Positions 1-8,378 of a DNA stretch of 61,623 bases are shown here, one piece after another. The translations under genes and the position numbers were made by a program. The notes beneath the pieces were generated by a model. The model was given only the letters and a program-made list of their open reading frames with translations, was not told where the DNA came from and searched no databases. The DNA comes from Limimaricola litoreus (GTDB lineage: Bacteria > Pseudomonadota > Alphaproteobacteria > Rhodobacterales > Rhodobacteraceae), in assembly GCF_024159025.1 (NCBI RefSeq), contig NZ_JAMYXC010000197.1, positions 1 to 61,623 of the forward strand, written 5' to 3'. How positions within the stretch are numbered: the first letter of the stretch is position 1; every line of letters starts with the position of its first letter.

Positions 1-1
1 G

Positions 2-130
2 ACCACGCATGGGCCGGATGTCGGCCTGCCCTCGGGCCAGATGGGCAATTCCGAGGTCGGCCACACCAATATCGGCAGGCCGGAAACGCGCCCGGCGGAT
101 GCGCCCGCCGCCGATCGGGGCGAGGGCTGA
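2..130 (+). pseudogene. gpmI-like fragment joined to an unrelated tail (5' end outside window)
   Basis: The frame that is open from base 2 and stops at 128-130 reads as the N-terminal region of 2,3-bisphosphoglycerate-independent phosphoglycerate mutase, including the signature MGNSEVGH that carries the catalytic serine of that family. In GpmI the next residues are NIGAGR followed by several hundred more; here the match stops after NIG and a Pro/Ala/Arg-rich tail of about 18 residues ends in a stop. The tail would fit the C-terminus of a membrane-fusion protein expected just upstream of the RND permease, which starts 3 bases after this stop. It is therefore a chimera, either a real deletion or an assembly join. 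The frame is clear; the origin of the tail is inference. Confidence 0.6.
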
Positions 131-133
131 GCC

Positions 134-3100
134 ATGCGCATCGTTTCGCTTTTCACCCGGCACGCAACGGCCGCCAACCTGCTGATGAGCCTGATCCTGG
201 CCTTCGGGGTCTATGCGACCACGCAGCTGCGCGCGCAGTTCATGCCCGATGTCATCTCCGAGGAGGTCTCCGTCTCCATCGCGTGGGAGGACGCCTCTGC
301 CGAGGATGTCGCCGACGACATCGTCAACGTGGTCAGCCCGAACCTGCTCGGCGTCGAGGGGGTCTCCAGCCTTTCGGCCATCGCACGGTCCGGGCAGGCG
401 CGCTTCACGCTCGAATTCGAACCGGGCTGGGACATCTCGCGCGCCATGGAGGACGTGGACGCCGCCATGCCCTCGGCCTCCGCCCTGCCGGAGGCCGCCG
501 AAGACGCCGAGATCGCGCGGGGCGTCTGGCGCGAACGCGTGTTCGACGTGGTGCTTTCGGGCGATGTCGAGGCCGACCGCATCGAGGCGCTGGGCGAGGA
601 GCTCAAGCAGGAGTTCCTCAGGGCAGGGATCACCCGGGTCAGCCTGCGCGGCGTGACGTCCCCCGAGATCACCCTCGAGATCGATGCAGCACATCTGGCC
701 GAATACGGGATGAGCCTGTCGGATGTGGGGGCGGTGATCGAGGCCAATGCGCGCGAGAGCGCCGTCGGAGAGGCCGGGGCCTCGGGCACGCCGGTGCGCA
801 TCGGTCAGGACAAGCTTTCCGCGGAGGGGCTTGCCGGCATGGAGCTGCGCACGGACCGCGGGGTGATCTCGCTCGACGAAATCGCGCAGGTGCAGACGAG
901 CAAAGCGGGTTCGGGCCGGGCCTATTTCCTCGAAGGCCGTCCGGCGGTGTCGATCAGCGTCGAGCGCGGGCCCACGGGGGATGCGCTCGCCATCCAGCGC
1001 GAGGTAATCGAGATCGGCGAGGCCTTCGTCGCCAAGGCGCCGGAAGAGCTGCAAATCGACCTCATGCGCAACATGGCCGAGGGCATCGGCGACCAGCTTT
1101 CGATCCTGATCGACAATGCGTTCTTCGGTCTCGGCCTCGTCCTTGTCCTTCTCTTCGTCTTTCTGTCGCCTTCCGCCGCCGTCTGGGTCTCCGCCGGTAT
1201 CCCGGTGGCCATGGCCGCGGGCCTCGGGCTGATGTGGGTCACCGGCCAGTCGCTGAACATGATCTCCATGTTCGCGCTGTTGATCTGCCTTGGCATCATC
1301 GTGGATGACGCGATCGTCGTGGCGGAACATGCCGAGTATCGGCACCGCACCAAGGGAGAGCGCCGCGACCGGGCCGCCGAGCGCGCCGCGCGCGGCATGC
1401 TCGTCCCGGTTCTCGCCTCCACGGTGACGACAGTGGTGGCCTTCATGTCGCTGCAGTCGATCGATGGCCGCTTCGGGGAGTTCATCGCGACGATCCCGCT
1501 CGTGGTGGCGGCCGTTCTCGCCGCATCCTTGGCCGAGTGCTTTCTGATCCTGCCGCATCACCTTGGCCATGGGTTGGCCAAGCTCGACACGAGCTTTCTG
1601 AGCTGGCCCTCGCGGGTGGTGAACCGTGCCTTCGACCGGATGCGGGTCGCCGTCTTCGCGCCGGTGGTGCGGGCGCTGATCGCGGCGCGCTACGCCGTGC
1701 TACTGCTTGCCGTCGGCGCGACGCTGCAGGGCATCATGATGGTGGTCGATCGCGACGTGAGCTGGCGCTTTTTCGTGGCGCCGCAAAGCACCACCATCTC
1801 GGCCAACATCGCCATGACGGATGAGGCCACGCGCGGCGACACCATGGAGATGCTCGACGAGATGCTGCGCGCCGCAAACGAGGTGCGCGCCGATTTCGAG
1901 GCCGAGCACGGCGCCGATCCGGTGACGGCGGTGCTGACCGAGATCGGCGGCAGCGCCGGGCGCGGCCTTGCCACCGCCGAAGACAAGGATGCCGACCTGC
2001 TCGGCGCCCTGACCATCGAGCTGATCGGGGCCGACGACCGCCCCTATGATGCGGATGCCTTCGTGCAGGCCTTCGAGCAGGCACTGCGCAAGCCCGAGAC
2101 GCTCGAGACCTTCAGCTTCCGCGCCGGGCGTTTCGGGCCGGGCGGCGACAGCCTCGATGTGGCGCTTTACGGCTACGATCCCATGGCGCTCGATCAGGCG
2201 GCGGAGGCGCTCAAGGAGCAGCTTGCCCTGATCCCGGACATCACCGGGCTGGAGGACGACCTGACCCTCGCGGCGACGGGCCAATCCCTGCGCCTGACGG
2301 GGCTGGGCCGCGCCATGGGCTTTGACGAGACGGATGTCGCGACCGAGCTGCGCAACCGGCTGAACGGGGTCGAAGCGGTCTCGTTCCAGGAGGGCAGCCA
2401 GGAGGCGGTGATCCGCGTCGAGCTGCCCGAGGACGCGCTGAGCGCGGCCTATCTCGAAGAGATCCTGATCCAGTCGTCCGAAGGGCAATGGGCCGAGCTG
2501 GGCGAGATCGTCGAGGTCGTGGCCGACCCTTCGATCACCTCGATCCGCAGCGAGGCCGGGCAGTCGGTGGTGCATGTGACGGGCGAGATCTCGGCCACGG
2601 ACCCGCTGCGGGCCGAGGCGGTGATGACGCAGATCCGGGAGGTCGAGCTGCCGGCCATCGCCGCGAGCCACGGGGTGAGCTTCGAGATGGGCGGGTTGGC
2701 CGAACAGGAAAGCGAGTTCCTGGGCGATGCGCTGGTCGGCTACGGGATCTGCCTGTTGCTGATCTACATGACGCTGGCGCTGGTCTTGGGCAACTGGTTC
2801 TGGCCGCTGTCGATCATGGGGGTGATCCCGGTAGGGCTCACCGGCGTGATCTGGGGCCACTACTGGTGGGATCTGCCGATGTCGATCTTCTCGATCGTGG
2901 GCTTCGTCGGCATGAGCGGCATCATCGTGAACGACTCCATCGTTCTGGTCACCGCGATCTCGGACAGGATGAAGACCATGCCGCACAGGGAGGCGATCGT
3001 CGACGCGGTGTCCGAGCGGCTGCGCCCGGTGCTGCTGACGACGCTGACGACGGTGCTCGGCCTCGCGCCGCTGTTGTTCGAAGCCAGCACGCAGGCGGCC

Positions 3101-3283
3101 TTCCTGAAACCGATGGTGGTCACCCTGTGCTTCGGGCTGATCTTCGGCTTCTTCATCGTGCTGTTCGTCGTGCCCTCCCTGATCGCTGTGCAAGGCGACA
3201 TCGGCTCCGCCATTGGCCGCCTTCGGGGCGCTGGGCGCGGGCTGGCACCGGCGGGCGCAGACGCGCAGTCGGAGGCAAGCTGA
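134..3283 (+). CDS. RND-family efflux permease (AcrB/HAE type)
   Basis: A protein of 1049 aa, the usual length for an inner-membrane RND drug/proton antiporter. A short cytoplasmic N-terminus leads to TM1 (about 13-30), then a large periplasmic loop, a TM cluster (about 325-475), a second periplasmic loop, and a second TM cluster (about 870-1025). TM4 contains GIIVDDAIVVAE with the paired aspartates used for proton relay in this superfamily, and the matching second-half segment reads GIIVNDSIVLV. It would work with a periplasmic adaptor and an outer-membrane channel; the adaptor gene should lie upstream, but only a chimeric remnant is left in the window. Substrate cannot be told from sequence. 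Confidence 0.93.
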   Translation: MRIVSLFTRHATAANLLMSLILAFGVYATTQLRAQFMPDVISEEVSVSIAWEDASAEDVADDIVNVVSPNLLGVEGVSSLSAIARSGQARFTLEFEPGWDISRAMEDVDAAMPSASALPEAAEDAEIARGVWRERVFDVVLSGDVEADRIEALGEELKQEFLRAGITRVSLRGVTSPEITLEIDAAHLAEYGMSLSDVGAVIEANARESAVGEAGASGTPVRIGQDKLSAEGLAGMELRTDRGVISLDEIAQVQTSKAGSGRAYFLEGRPAVSISVERGPTGDALAIQREVIEIGEAFVAKAPEELQIDLMRNMAEGIGDQLSILIDNAFFGLGLVLVLLFVFLSPSAAVWVSAGIPVAMAAGLGLMWVTGQSLNMISMFALLICLGIIVDDAIVVAEHAEYRHRTKGERRDRAAERAARGMLVPVLASTVTTVVAFMSLQSIDGRFGEFIATIPLVVAAVLAASLAECFLILPHHLGHGLAKLDTSFLSWPSRVVNRAFDRMRVAVFAPVVRALIAARYAVLLLAVGATLQGIMMVVDRDVSWRFFVAPQSTTISANIAMTDEATRGDTMEMLDEMLRAANEVRADFEAEHGADPVTAVLTEIGGSAGRGLATAEDKDADLLGALTIELIGADDRPYDADAFVQAFEQALRKPETLETFSFRAGRFGPGGDSLDVALYGYDPMALDQAAEALKEQLALIPDITGLEDDLTLAATGQSLRLTGLGRAMGFDETDVATELRNRLNGVEAVSFQEGSQEAVIRVELPEDALSAAYLEEILIQSSEGQWAELGEIVEVVADPSITSIRSEAGQSVVHVTGEISATDPLRAEAVMTQIREVELPAIAASHGVSFEMGGLAEQESEFLGDALVGYGICLLLIYMTLALVLGNWFWPLSIMGVIPVGLTGVIWGHYWWDLPMSIFSIVGFVGMSGIIVNDSIVLVTAISDRMKTMPHREAIVDAVSERLRPVLLTTLTTVLGLAPLLFEASTQAAFLKPMVVTLCFGLIFGFFIVLFVVPSLIAVQGDIGSAIGRLRGAGRGLAPAGADAQSEAS

Positions 3284-3303
3284 GCGCCTCCGCGCCCACC
3301 CGA

Positions 3304-4035
3304 TCAGGTGACGCGGCGCAAAAAGCGGCGCAGCCGTTCGTCACGCGGCGCTTCGAGCAGTTGGCCCGGCGGGCCCTGCTCGACGATGCGGCCGCCTTCC
3401 ATGAAGATCACGCGATCGGCGATCTCGCGGGCGAACTGCATCTCGTGGGTGACGATCAGCATCGTCTGGCGCTGCTCGGCGACACGGCGCATGAGGTCGA
3501 GCACCTCGCCGACCCATTCGGGGTCGAGCGCCGAGGTCGGCTCGTCGAAGAGCATCAACTCGGCTCCGATGGCCATCGCCCGGCCGATCCCGACGCGCTG
3601 CTGCTGGCCGCCAGACAGAGCCGCGGGATAGCTGTCGGCCTTTTCGGCGAGGCCGGTCTCGGCCAGCACCTCGAGTGCGCGGCGCTCCGCCTCGTCGCGC
3701 GGGCGGCCCTGCACCGTGACCAGCGCCTCCATGATGTTCTCCTTCGCCGTCTTGTTGGCGAAGAGCGCATAGTTCTGAAAGACGAAGGCCGTGGCCCGGC
3801 GCAGCGACAGGATCTCGCGCTTCGTCGCCCGGGCGACATCGACCGAAGTCTCGCCCACCTCGATCGTCCCGGCCTCGGGCCGATCGAGGAAGTTGAGGCA
3901 GCGCAGCAGCGTCGATTTGCCGGTGCCCGAGGGGCCGATCACCACGACCCGCTCGCCCTCCGCGATGTCGAGATCGATGCCGTCGAGCACCGCCGTGCTG
4001 CCGAAACGCTTGGTCAGTCCACGCACCGAAATCAT
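3304..4035 (-). CDS. Polar amino acid ABC transporter, ATP-binding subunit
   Basis: A 243-aa cytoplasmic ATPase of the polar amino acid uptake (PAAT) type. It shows Walker A GPSGTGKST near residue 35, the Q-loop VFQNYALF, signature LSGGQQQR, Walker B LMLFDEPTSALDPE and the switch His in VTHEM. The ATG at 4035 overlaps the stop of the upstream permease by 4 bases (ATGA), which supports this start over longer frames. It is the last gene of a three-gene operon with the permease and binding protein. Composition and length are ordinary for the family. Confidence 0.94.
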   Translation of the reverse strand: MISVRGLTKRFGSTAVLDGIDLDIAEGERVVVIGPSGTGKSTLLRCLNFLDRPEAGTIEVGETSVDVARATKREILSLRRATAFVFQNYALFANKTAKENIMEALVTVQGRPRDEAERRALEVLAETGLAEKADSYPAALSGGQQQRVGIGRAMAIGAELMLFDEPTSALDPEWVGEVLDLMRRVAEQRQTMLIVTHEMQFAREIADRVIFMEGGRIVEQGPPGQLLEAPRDERLRRFLRRVT

Positions 4036-4706
4036 CGCGCATACGCCCTGTTGAGATGGGTTTCGAGCTGCTTCTGCCCCTGGCTCAGCACCTCCACGAT
4101 GATCCAGTAGAGCACCGCCACCACGAGGAAGGCCTCGAAGTAGAGAAAGCTGCCCGAGGCCTCTTTTTGCGTCGCGCCCATCATCTCGGTCACACCGAGG
4201 GTGAAGGCCAGCGAGGTGCCCTTGATCATGTCGATGAAGTAATTGACCAGCGTCGGCGCCGCGATCCGGCCCGCCTGCGGCAGCACGATCCGCCGCATCA
4301 TCTGGCCCTGCGTCATGCCGATCGACTGCGCCGCCTCCCATTGGCTGCGGTCGACGCCGGTGATCGCGGCGCGGATCGCCTCGGCCATATAGGCCGAGAA
4401 ATGCAGCGTCAGCCCCATGATCGCGGCCGTGACGCCGTTGATCTGCGTCAGGAACGACAGCACCTGCGGCAGGCCGTAGTAGAACAGGAACAGCTGCACG
4501 AGCAGCGGCGTGCCGCGAAAGAAGCTGATGAAGAGCACCACGAGCCAGTCGAGCCCCGGCACGCGGATCACCCGCTCCACCGCAAGGAGCGAGGCCAGCA
4601 CCAGCGCGCAGAGCATCGCCACCGCCGCCATGAAGAGCGTCAGCGGCACGTAGCCCAAGATGACGGGCACCAGCCCCAGCATGTAGTCGAGGTCGAGCGC
4701 CCGCAT
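4032..4706 (-). CDS. Polar amino acid ABC transporter, permease subunit
   Basis: A 224-aa inner-membrane protein with about five hydrophobic segments. It carries the EAA-type cytoplasmic loop EAAQSIGMTQGQMMRRIVLPQA that docks on the ATPase, and the FFRGTPLLVQLFLFYYGLP stretch typical of HisM/YecS-type permeases. It lies 8 bases after the binding-protein gene and overlaps the ATPase gene by 4 bases. Resemblance to cystine-type (YecS/TcyB) systems is noticeable, but substrate is inference. Confidence 0.93.
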   Translation of the reverse strand: MRALDLDYMLGLVPVILGYVPLTLFMAAVAMLCALVLASLLAVERVIRVPGLDWLVVLFISFFRGTPLLVQLFLFYYGLPQVLSFLTQINGVTAAIMGLTLHFSAYMAEAIRAAITGVDRSQWEAAQSIGMTQGQMMRRIVLPQAGRIAAPTLVNYFIDMIKGTSLAFTLGVTEMMGATQKEASGSFLYFEAFLVVAVLYWIIVEVLSQGQKQLETHLNRAYAR

Positions 4707-4714
4707 GGTTCAGC

Positions 4715-5485
4715 TCACTCGGTTTCGGCAGCGACGGAGGTGATGTCGCTGTCGAACCACTTCTGCGAGATCTCGGTCAGCGTGCCGTCCTCCTTCAGCG
4801 CGCTCAACGCCGCATCGACGCGGTCGCGCTTAGCCCGGTCCTCATCGGTATCGCGGAAGGGCAGGGCGTTGCGGATCTCGGAGAAGGGCTGCCCGGCAAG
4901 CTGCAGCGGCAGCGGGCTTTCCTTGATCACCTGCGCCGAGGAAACGCGGTCCATCACGAAGGCATCGACGCGCCCCAGCGCGGTGTCCTGCTCGATGTTC
5001 GTCTCGTAGGTGCGGATGTCGATCTCCTCGGCAAAGGGCAGCTCGCGCAAAAGCTGCTCGAAGTTCGAGCCGAGATTGACTGCGACGGTCCGTCCGCGCA
5101 GGGATTCGACGCCCTCGATCTCGTTATTGCCCTCCTGCGTCACCACCTGCGCGCCGTCGATGACGTAGGGCTGGGTGAAGACGAAGGCCGCCTCGCGTTC
5201 GGGGGTGATGGTGATCTGGTTGGCGATCGTGTCGATCCGCCCGGCCTCGAGCGCGCCGATCAGGCCCGAAAAGCTCATGGTCTGGAACTCGATGTCGAGC
5301 CCGGCCTCTTCGCCCACGGCATTCATCACATCGACCTCGAAGCCCTGCAGCTCGTCCTGGCGCACGAAGGTGAAGGGAAAATACCCGCCCGACATGCCGA
5401 CGACCAGCGTGTCGTTTTCCTGCGCCACGGCGGCGGTCGACAGCCCGGCCGTCGCGATCGCGGCGGTGATGATTGTTTTCAGCAT
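4715..5485 (-). CDS. Polar amino acid ABC transporter, periplasmic substrate-binding protein
   Basis: A 256-aa protein starting MLKTIITAAIATAGLSTAAVA, a clear Sec signal peptide cleaved near AVA-QE. The mature part is a family-3 solute-binding protein: a GYFPFTF N-terminal strand, FEVDVMNAVGEEAGL, DTIANQITITPERE, and the C-terminal ALKEDGTLTEISQKWF common in FliY/TcyA-like cystine binders. The start at 5485 is supported by an AAGGAG ribosome site at 5492-5497; a longer frame upstream has no such site. First gene of the operon. The ligand is probably a polar amino acid; cystine is only suggested. Confidence 0.92.
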   Translation of the reverse strand: MLKTIITAAIATAGLSTAAVAQENDTLVVGMSGGYFPFTFVRQDELQGFEVDVMNAVGEEAGLDIEFQTMSFSGLIGALEAGRIDTIANQITITPEREAAFVFTQPYVIDGAQVVTQEGNNEIEGVESLRGRTVAVNLGSNFEQLLRELPFAEEIDIRTYETNIEQDTALGRVDAFVMDRVSSAQVIKESPLPLQLAGQPFSEIRNALPFRDTDEDRAKRDRVDAALSALKEDGTLTEISQKWFDSDITSVAAETE

Positions 5486-5968
5486 GATGCAGCTCCTTGG
5501 TCCTGGACACCCGACGTGCCGTCTGAACGGCCCGGGTTCAACGTGCCAATGCAGATAAGAGCGAATGTTCGGCGGGCGAGGACAGGAGCGGAAAATCGTC
5601 TGCCGCGGCGCGGATTGCAAGGACCAGCATTCCGCCCCGTCGCAGTCGCGTAGCTTTCCACGGCGCCGCCCGCGCATGTACGCGAATCCCGGCAAGACAT
5701 CGGCGGCCTGCCTGGCCAGGAATGGATAGAGTAATGAGAGGACCTGGGTCGAACTCGGCACCACGGATCGGCAACCGCATTACCGCGCTGAGAGAAGACA
5801 GCCGACGACGAGCGCGCAGCTTCGTCCTCGCCTGATGAGTGAGGAAGGGGGGGGCGATGATCCGGGGCGAATGTTGATCCACGCAAGGCAGTACCGCGGG
5901 CTTTCCTTCAGCCGCGCTAAAACATGTCCGCGGGATCTTTAACGACGCCGTTCCTGTAAGGGGGTTAG
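5486..5968. other. Intergenic host segment, no supported gene
   Basis: About 480 bases between the ABC operon start and the island edge. Open frames here have no ribosome site and no recognisable protein features. It should hold the promoter of the ABC operon, but I cannot pick a convincing -35/-10 pair. Confidence 0.5.
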
Positions 5969-5991
5969 TGGCGGAGAGACAGGGATTCGAA
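5969..5991 (+). repeat. attL: left 23-bp copy of the tRNA-Ser 3' end
   Basis: It begins TGGCGGAGAGACAGGGATTC and runs 3 bases further, identical to 45575-45597. The match breaks at the next base (g here, c in the tRNA). It contains the CCA-end complement and T-arm portion of the tRNA, the usual core site of tRNA-specific integrases. Confidence 0.92.
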
Positions 5992-6024
5992 GAATGCAGA
6001 GAATATCCATGTAACACTCTGCTA

Positions 6025-6030
6025 TATAAT
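6025..6030 (+). promoter_or_regulatory. Possible -10 box of the integrase promoter
   Basis: A perfect TATAAT lies in an AT-rich patch just inside attL, about 100 bases before the integrase start. I do not see a good -35 at 16-18 bases. The phased short repeats at 6056-6087 lie between this box and the gene, so integrase binding there could repress its own transcription (inference). Confidence 0.35.
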
Positions 6031-6055
6031 AAAAAAATTTAGTATGGCGTTCGGC

Positions 6056-6087
6056 TGTGTTCCAAGATGTGTCCCATATTGTGTCCC
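6056..6087 (+). repeat. Left arm-type site: three TGTGTyCC repeats, 12-base phased
   Basis: TGTGTTCC at 6056, TGTGTCCC at 6068 and TGTGTCCC at 6080, each exactly 12 bases apart. A matching triplet with the same 12-base step lies inside the right end (45467-45498). Phased direct repeats at both ends of an integrase element are the usual form of integrase arm-binding sites. A longer open frame reads through them as repeated Cys-Val-Pro, which I regard as non-coding. Confidence 0.65.
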
Positions 6088-6133
6088 GGAGTTTGGGGTG
6101 CTACGAGAACGTAGGTTTCGGGGTGAAATAGTC

Positions 6134-7498
6134 ATGGCGGCAGCTAAAGGCCGAGGGATTCAACAGCGCGGAAACACTTGGCACCTTCGTATGCGGGTGC
6201 CAGCCAGATATCGCTCGGTTGAGAAGAGAAAGGTCATCAAGCAGAGCCTTCACACCGACAGCGAAAGTGAGGCGGAAACATCGGCACGGGTGCTTCGAGC
6301 TGAGATCCTTGCAGATCTTGACCGGCGCTTGGGCGGCGAAGAGGTGAGGATCAATCCCTCTTTCAAAAATGTCGCTGCGCTGGCGAAGGCGCGTGGCACC
6401 ACCTACCGAACTGCCTCTGAATTGGCGGAGGGGCCATTTGCTGACCTGATGGCGCGCATCAGTCACCTAATGCAAGAAGATCCAAACGCAACTCAGTCCG
6501 AAGTGATTTCTGCTGAACTGGGAGGCGTCGATAGACCGCAGGTGATGATTTCTAATCTCGTGGAGGAATATGAGGAAGCGAGTCGCGCCCGCCTTTCTGG
6601 TAAAGATGAAGATCAGAAGCGGCGCTGGCGTAATCCCTACATTCTGGCCGTTAAGGAGCTTCTTTCAGTAATTACAGATAAGCCAGCTTACGATATTACG
6701 AGGCAAGACGCGCTCGCGCTTGAAGCAGTTTATCTGGATCGGGTCGCCAAGGGCGAAATTCTGGCGGATACGGCCAATAAGACCCTTGGTTTCCTGAGGA
6801 CTTTGCTGAGGGCTCACTGCAAAAGACATCAATTGAAAGATAACTTGGCTTTCGCGGAGTTGACTATCCATGGGGGGCGAGAGTCAAAGAAGAAGCGCGA
6901 ATTCTCAGAAGATTGGATACGCAGGAATCTCCTGTGTGCCAATCCTCTGCCCGGAACAAATGAGGAAATTAGAGATGTTTTGATCGTTATGGCTGAAACA
7001 GGGGCGGGTCCCTCTGAGATAACAGGAGTTCTGCCTCACCACCTACGACTATACGAAGAAATTCCGCATATCCAACTTAGGGAAAAGGGTCGGAAGCTGA
7101 AAAATCCCTTCCGCGAACGGGATCTTGTGCTGGTAGGTCCCGCACTGGAGGCAGCCAGAAGGCATCCAGAAGGTTTCATTAGGTATCGAAATAAACCTGG
7201 TTTTTCGGATGCTGCGAATTCCTATCTCCGAGAAAATGGCTTGCTACCGACGGAAGACCATACGGTCTATTCCCTCCGGCACGCTTTTCAGGGGCGTATG
7301 CGACGCGCAGGAGGGATCGACCAATTTTTCCAAGCCAGGATGATGGGGCATAGCCCGAAGAACATACTCAAGCGTGAAATCTATGGTGACGATCTGACGC
7401 TTGAACAGAAGCTCGCACTTATGAACGTCATCCGCCTCGACGCTACCCTGGAAGAAAGACAACGGGCAAAGCAAATCCTTCTTGAAGCCGTGGCCTAA
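6134..7498 (+). CDS. Tyrosine-type site-specific integrase of the island
   Basis: A 454-aa recombinase. The N-terminal 60 residues (GNTWHLRMRVPARYR...) resemble the DUF6538 arm-binding domain common in alphaproteobacterial island integrases. A SAM-like core-binding region follows around 150-250. The catalytic domain has YSLRHAF (second arginine box), MMGHSPK (His box) and the nucleophile tyrosine in REIYGDD near the C-terminus. In the first arginine box the sequence is ETGAGPSEI, with Gly at residue 292 where the catalytic Arg is normally found. The start at 6134 is chosen because the upstream extension runs through the arm repeats. It lies next to attL and probably catalyses island integration and excision. 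Confidence 0.88.
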   Translation: MAAAKGRGIQQRGNTWHLRMRVPARYRSVEKRKVIKQSLHTDSESEAETSARVLRAEILADLDRRLGGEEVRINPSFKNVAALAKARGTTYRTASELAEGPFADLMARISHLMQEDPNATQSEVISAELGGVDRPQVMISNLVEEYEEASRARLSGKDEDQKRRWRNPYILAVKELLSVITDKPAYDITRQDALALEAVYLDRVAKGEILADTANKTLGFLRTLLRAHCKRHQLKDNLAFAELTIHGGRESKKKREFSEDWIRRNLLCANPLPGTNEEIRDVLIVMAETGAGPSEITGVLPHHLRLYEEIPHIQLREKGRKLKNPFRERDLVLVGPALEAARRHPEGFIRYRNKPGFSDAANSYLRENGLLPTEDHTVYSLRHAFQGRMRRAGGIDQFFQARMMGHSPKNILKREIYGDDLTLEQKLALMNVIRLDATLEERQRAKQILLEAVA

Positions 7499-7677
7499 GC
7501 AGCAAGTTGACGCTCTGCAATGAGGCGAGCGCGGGCTAAAATGCTCTCCCGGGTCAAGAGTTTTTCCGCTTCTCGTTCAATTGCCGCAAAGATTGGCAGG
7601 TAGTGCTCCCCGTGTAGCGCTACCACGAGCGCTGCGTAGTCTCGAGCTGACCTGATCTGCTCTGGCGTGTAAGTCAT
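7495..7677 (-). CDS. Small hypothetical protein, convergent with the integrase
   Basis: A 60-aa mainly helical, charged protein (MTYTPEQIRSARDYAALVVA...). Its stop overlaps the integrase stop by 4 bases on the opposite strand. No family recognised. The regular amphipathic pattern and normal amino acid use favour a real gene, perhaps an accessory to the integrase, but the ribosome site is weak. Confidence 0.45.
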   Translation of the reverse strand: MTYTPEQIRSARDYAALVVALHGEHYLPIFAAIEREAEKLLTRESILARARLIAERQLAA

Positions 7678-7794
7678 CGACTCTTCTAACCTCTCGTTGC
7701 GAGGTCAGGAGTTCGGATCGGAAAAGTTATCCACAGGCTCCTGTTGGGAAAAAAATTCGGCAAGGGGAGTGGCACTGACGGTGGCGCGAGCGGT

Positions 7795-8025
7795 TCAGAA
7801 GTTTCCCTGCGCCGCTCCAGCCAAGATTATCTTGTCCAGCGTCAGGTCAGAGACCAATGGGCGCAGGCACTGGTTTTACTTCTTGAGCTGCTCCAGCCGC
7901 TTCAGCTGGCTCCGGCTCATGCCAGCGTATTGTCGCCGCCATCTGTAGTAGCTCTGCTGCGTGATCCCGACTTAGTGCACCGCATCGGCAACCGGCATAC
8001 CTTGGCCGTGCAGCACCTCGAGAGG
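7795..8025 (-). pseudogene. Decayed IS3-family transposase orfA
   Basis: Read on the minus strand: LEVLHGQGMPVADAVH, a stop, VGITQQSYYRWRRQYAGM, SRSQLKRLEQLKK, a second stop, then NQCLRPLVSDLTLDKIIL. This is the conserved helix-turn-helix and leucine-zipper order of IS3-group OrfA proteins, with two codons changed to stops and the N-terminus missing. No orfB or terminal repeat is seen. It is a fossil, not an active element. Confidence 0.75.
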
Positions 8026-8378
8026 CAAGCCGGGCTCTGCAACGTTGTGAGGCTGGCCAGTATCCTGACCTTTTGTTTCAGCGGCGACCTGGCCTCTGAT
8101 GGAAAAGCGGAACGGCGTCCTCGGAAAAGATTATGGGGCGTCTCGATGGTCGAGCGTCCATGGGAGCCAAATCATGTCGCAGCCCGGTCAGATCTGCTGG
8201 GAGCCGTGCTTCGGAAGCGTGGTGCTTTGGACTGAGCAACTCGTATGGTGGCTGGAGGTGGCGGGCGAAGTCACCTTCATGCAGTTCGTATAAGTTATTG
8301 ATTTGTTAAGTAAACCAGCAGGCAGAGATTCTGCCACAGCACCCTTTGAAATTCGCAGGTGGTAACATTCATAATGCT
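8026..8378. other. Unassigned segment upstream of the IS3 remnant
   Basis: About 350 bases between the transposase fossil and the helicase stop. Open frames are short and show no recognisable protein. Nothing further supported. Confidence 0.4.

Noticed and set aside
5538-6017. Minus-strand open frame across the island edge
   Set aside because: Crosses attL, has no ribosome site and no recognisable sequence.
6044-6133. N-terminal extension of the integrase reading as repeated Cys-Val-Pro
   Set aside because: It is translated from the phased arm-type repeats; ATG 6134 begins the recognisable domain.
7727-7735. Perfect DnaA box TTATCCACA
   Set aside because: Single copy, no AT-rich unwinding region or clustered boxes; expected by chance about once in a window of this size.
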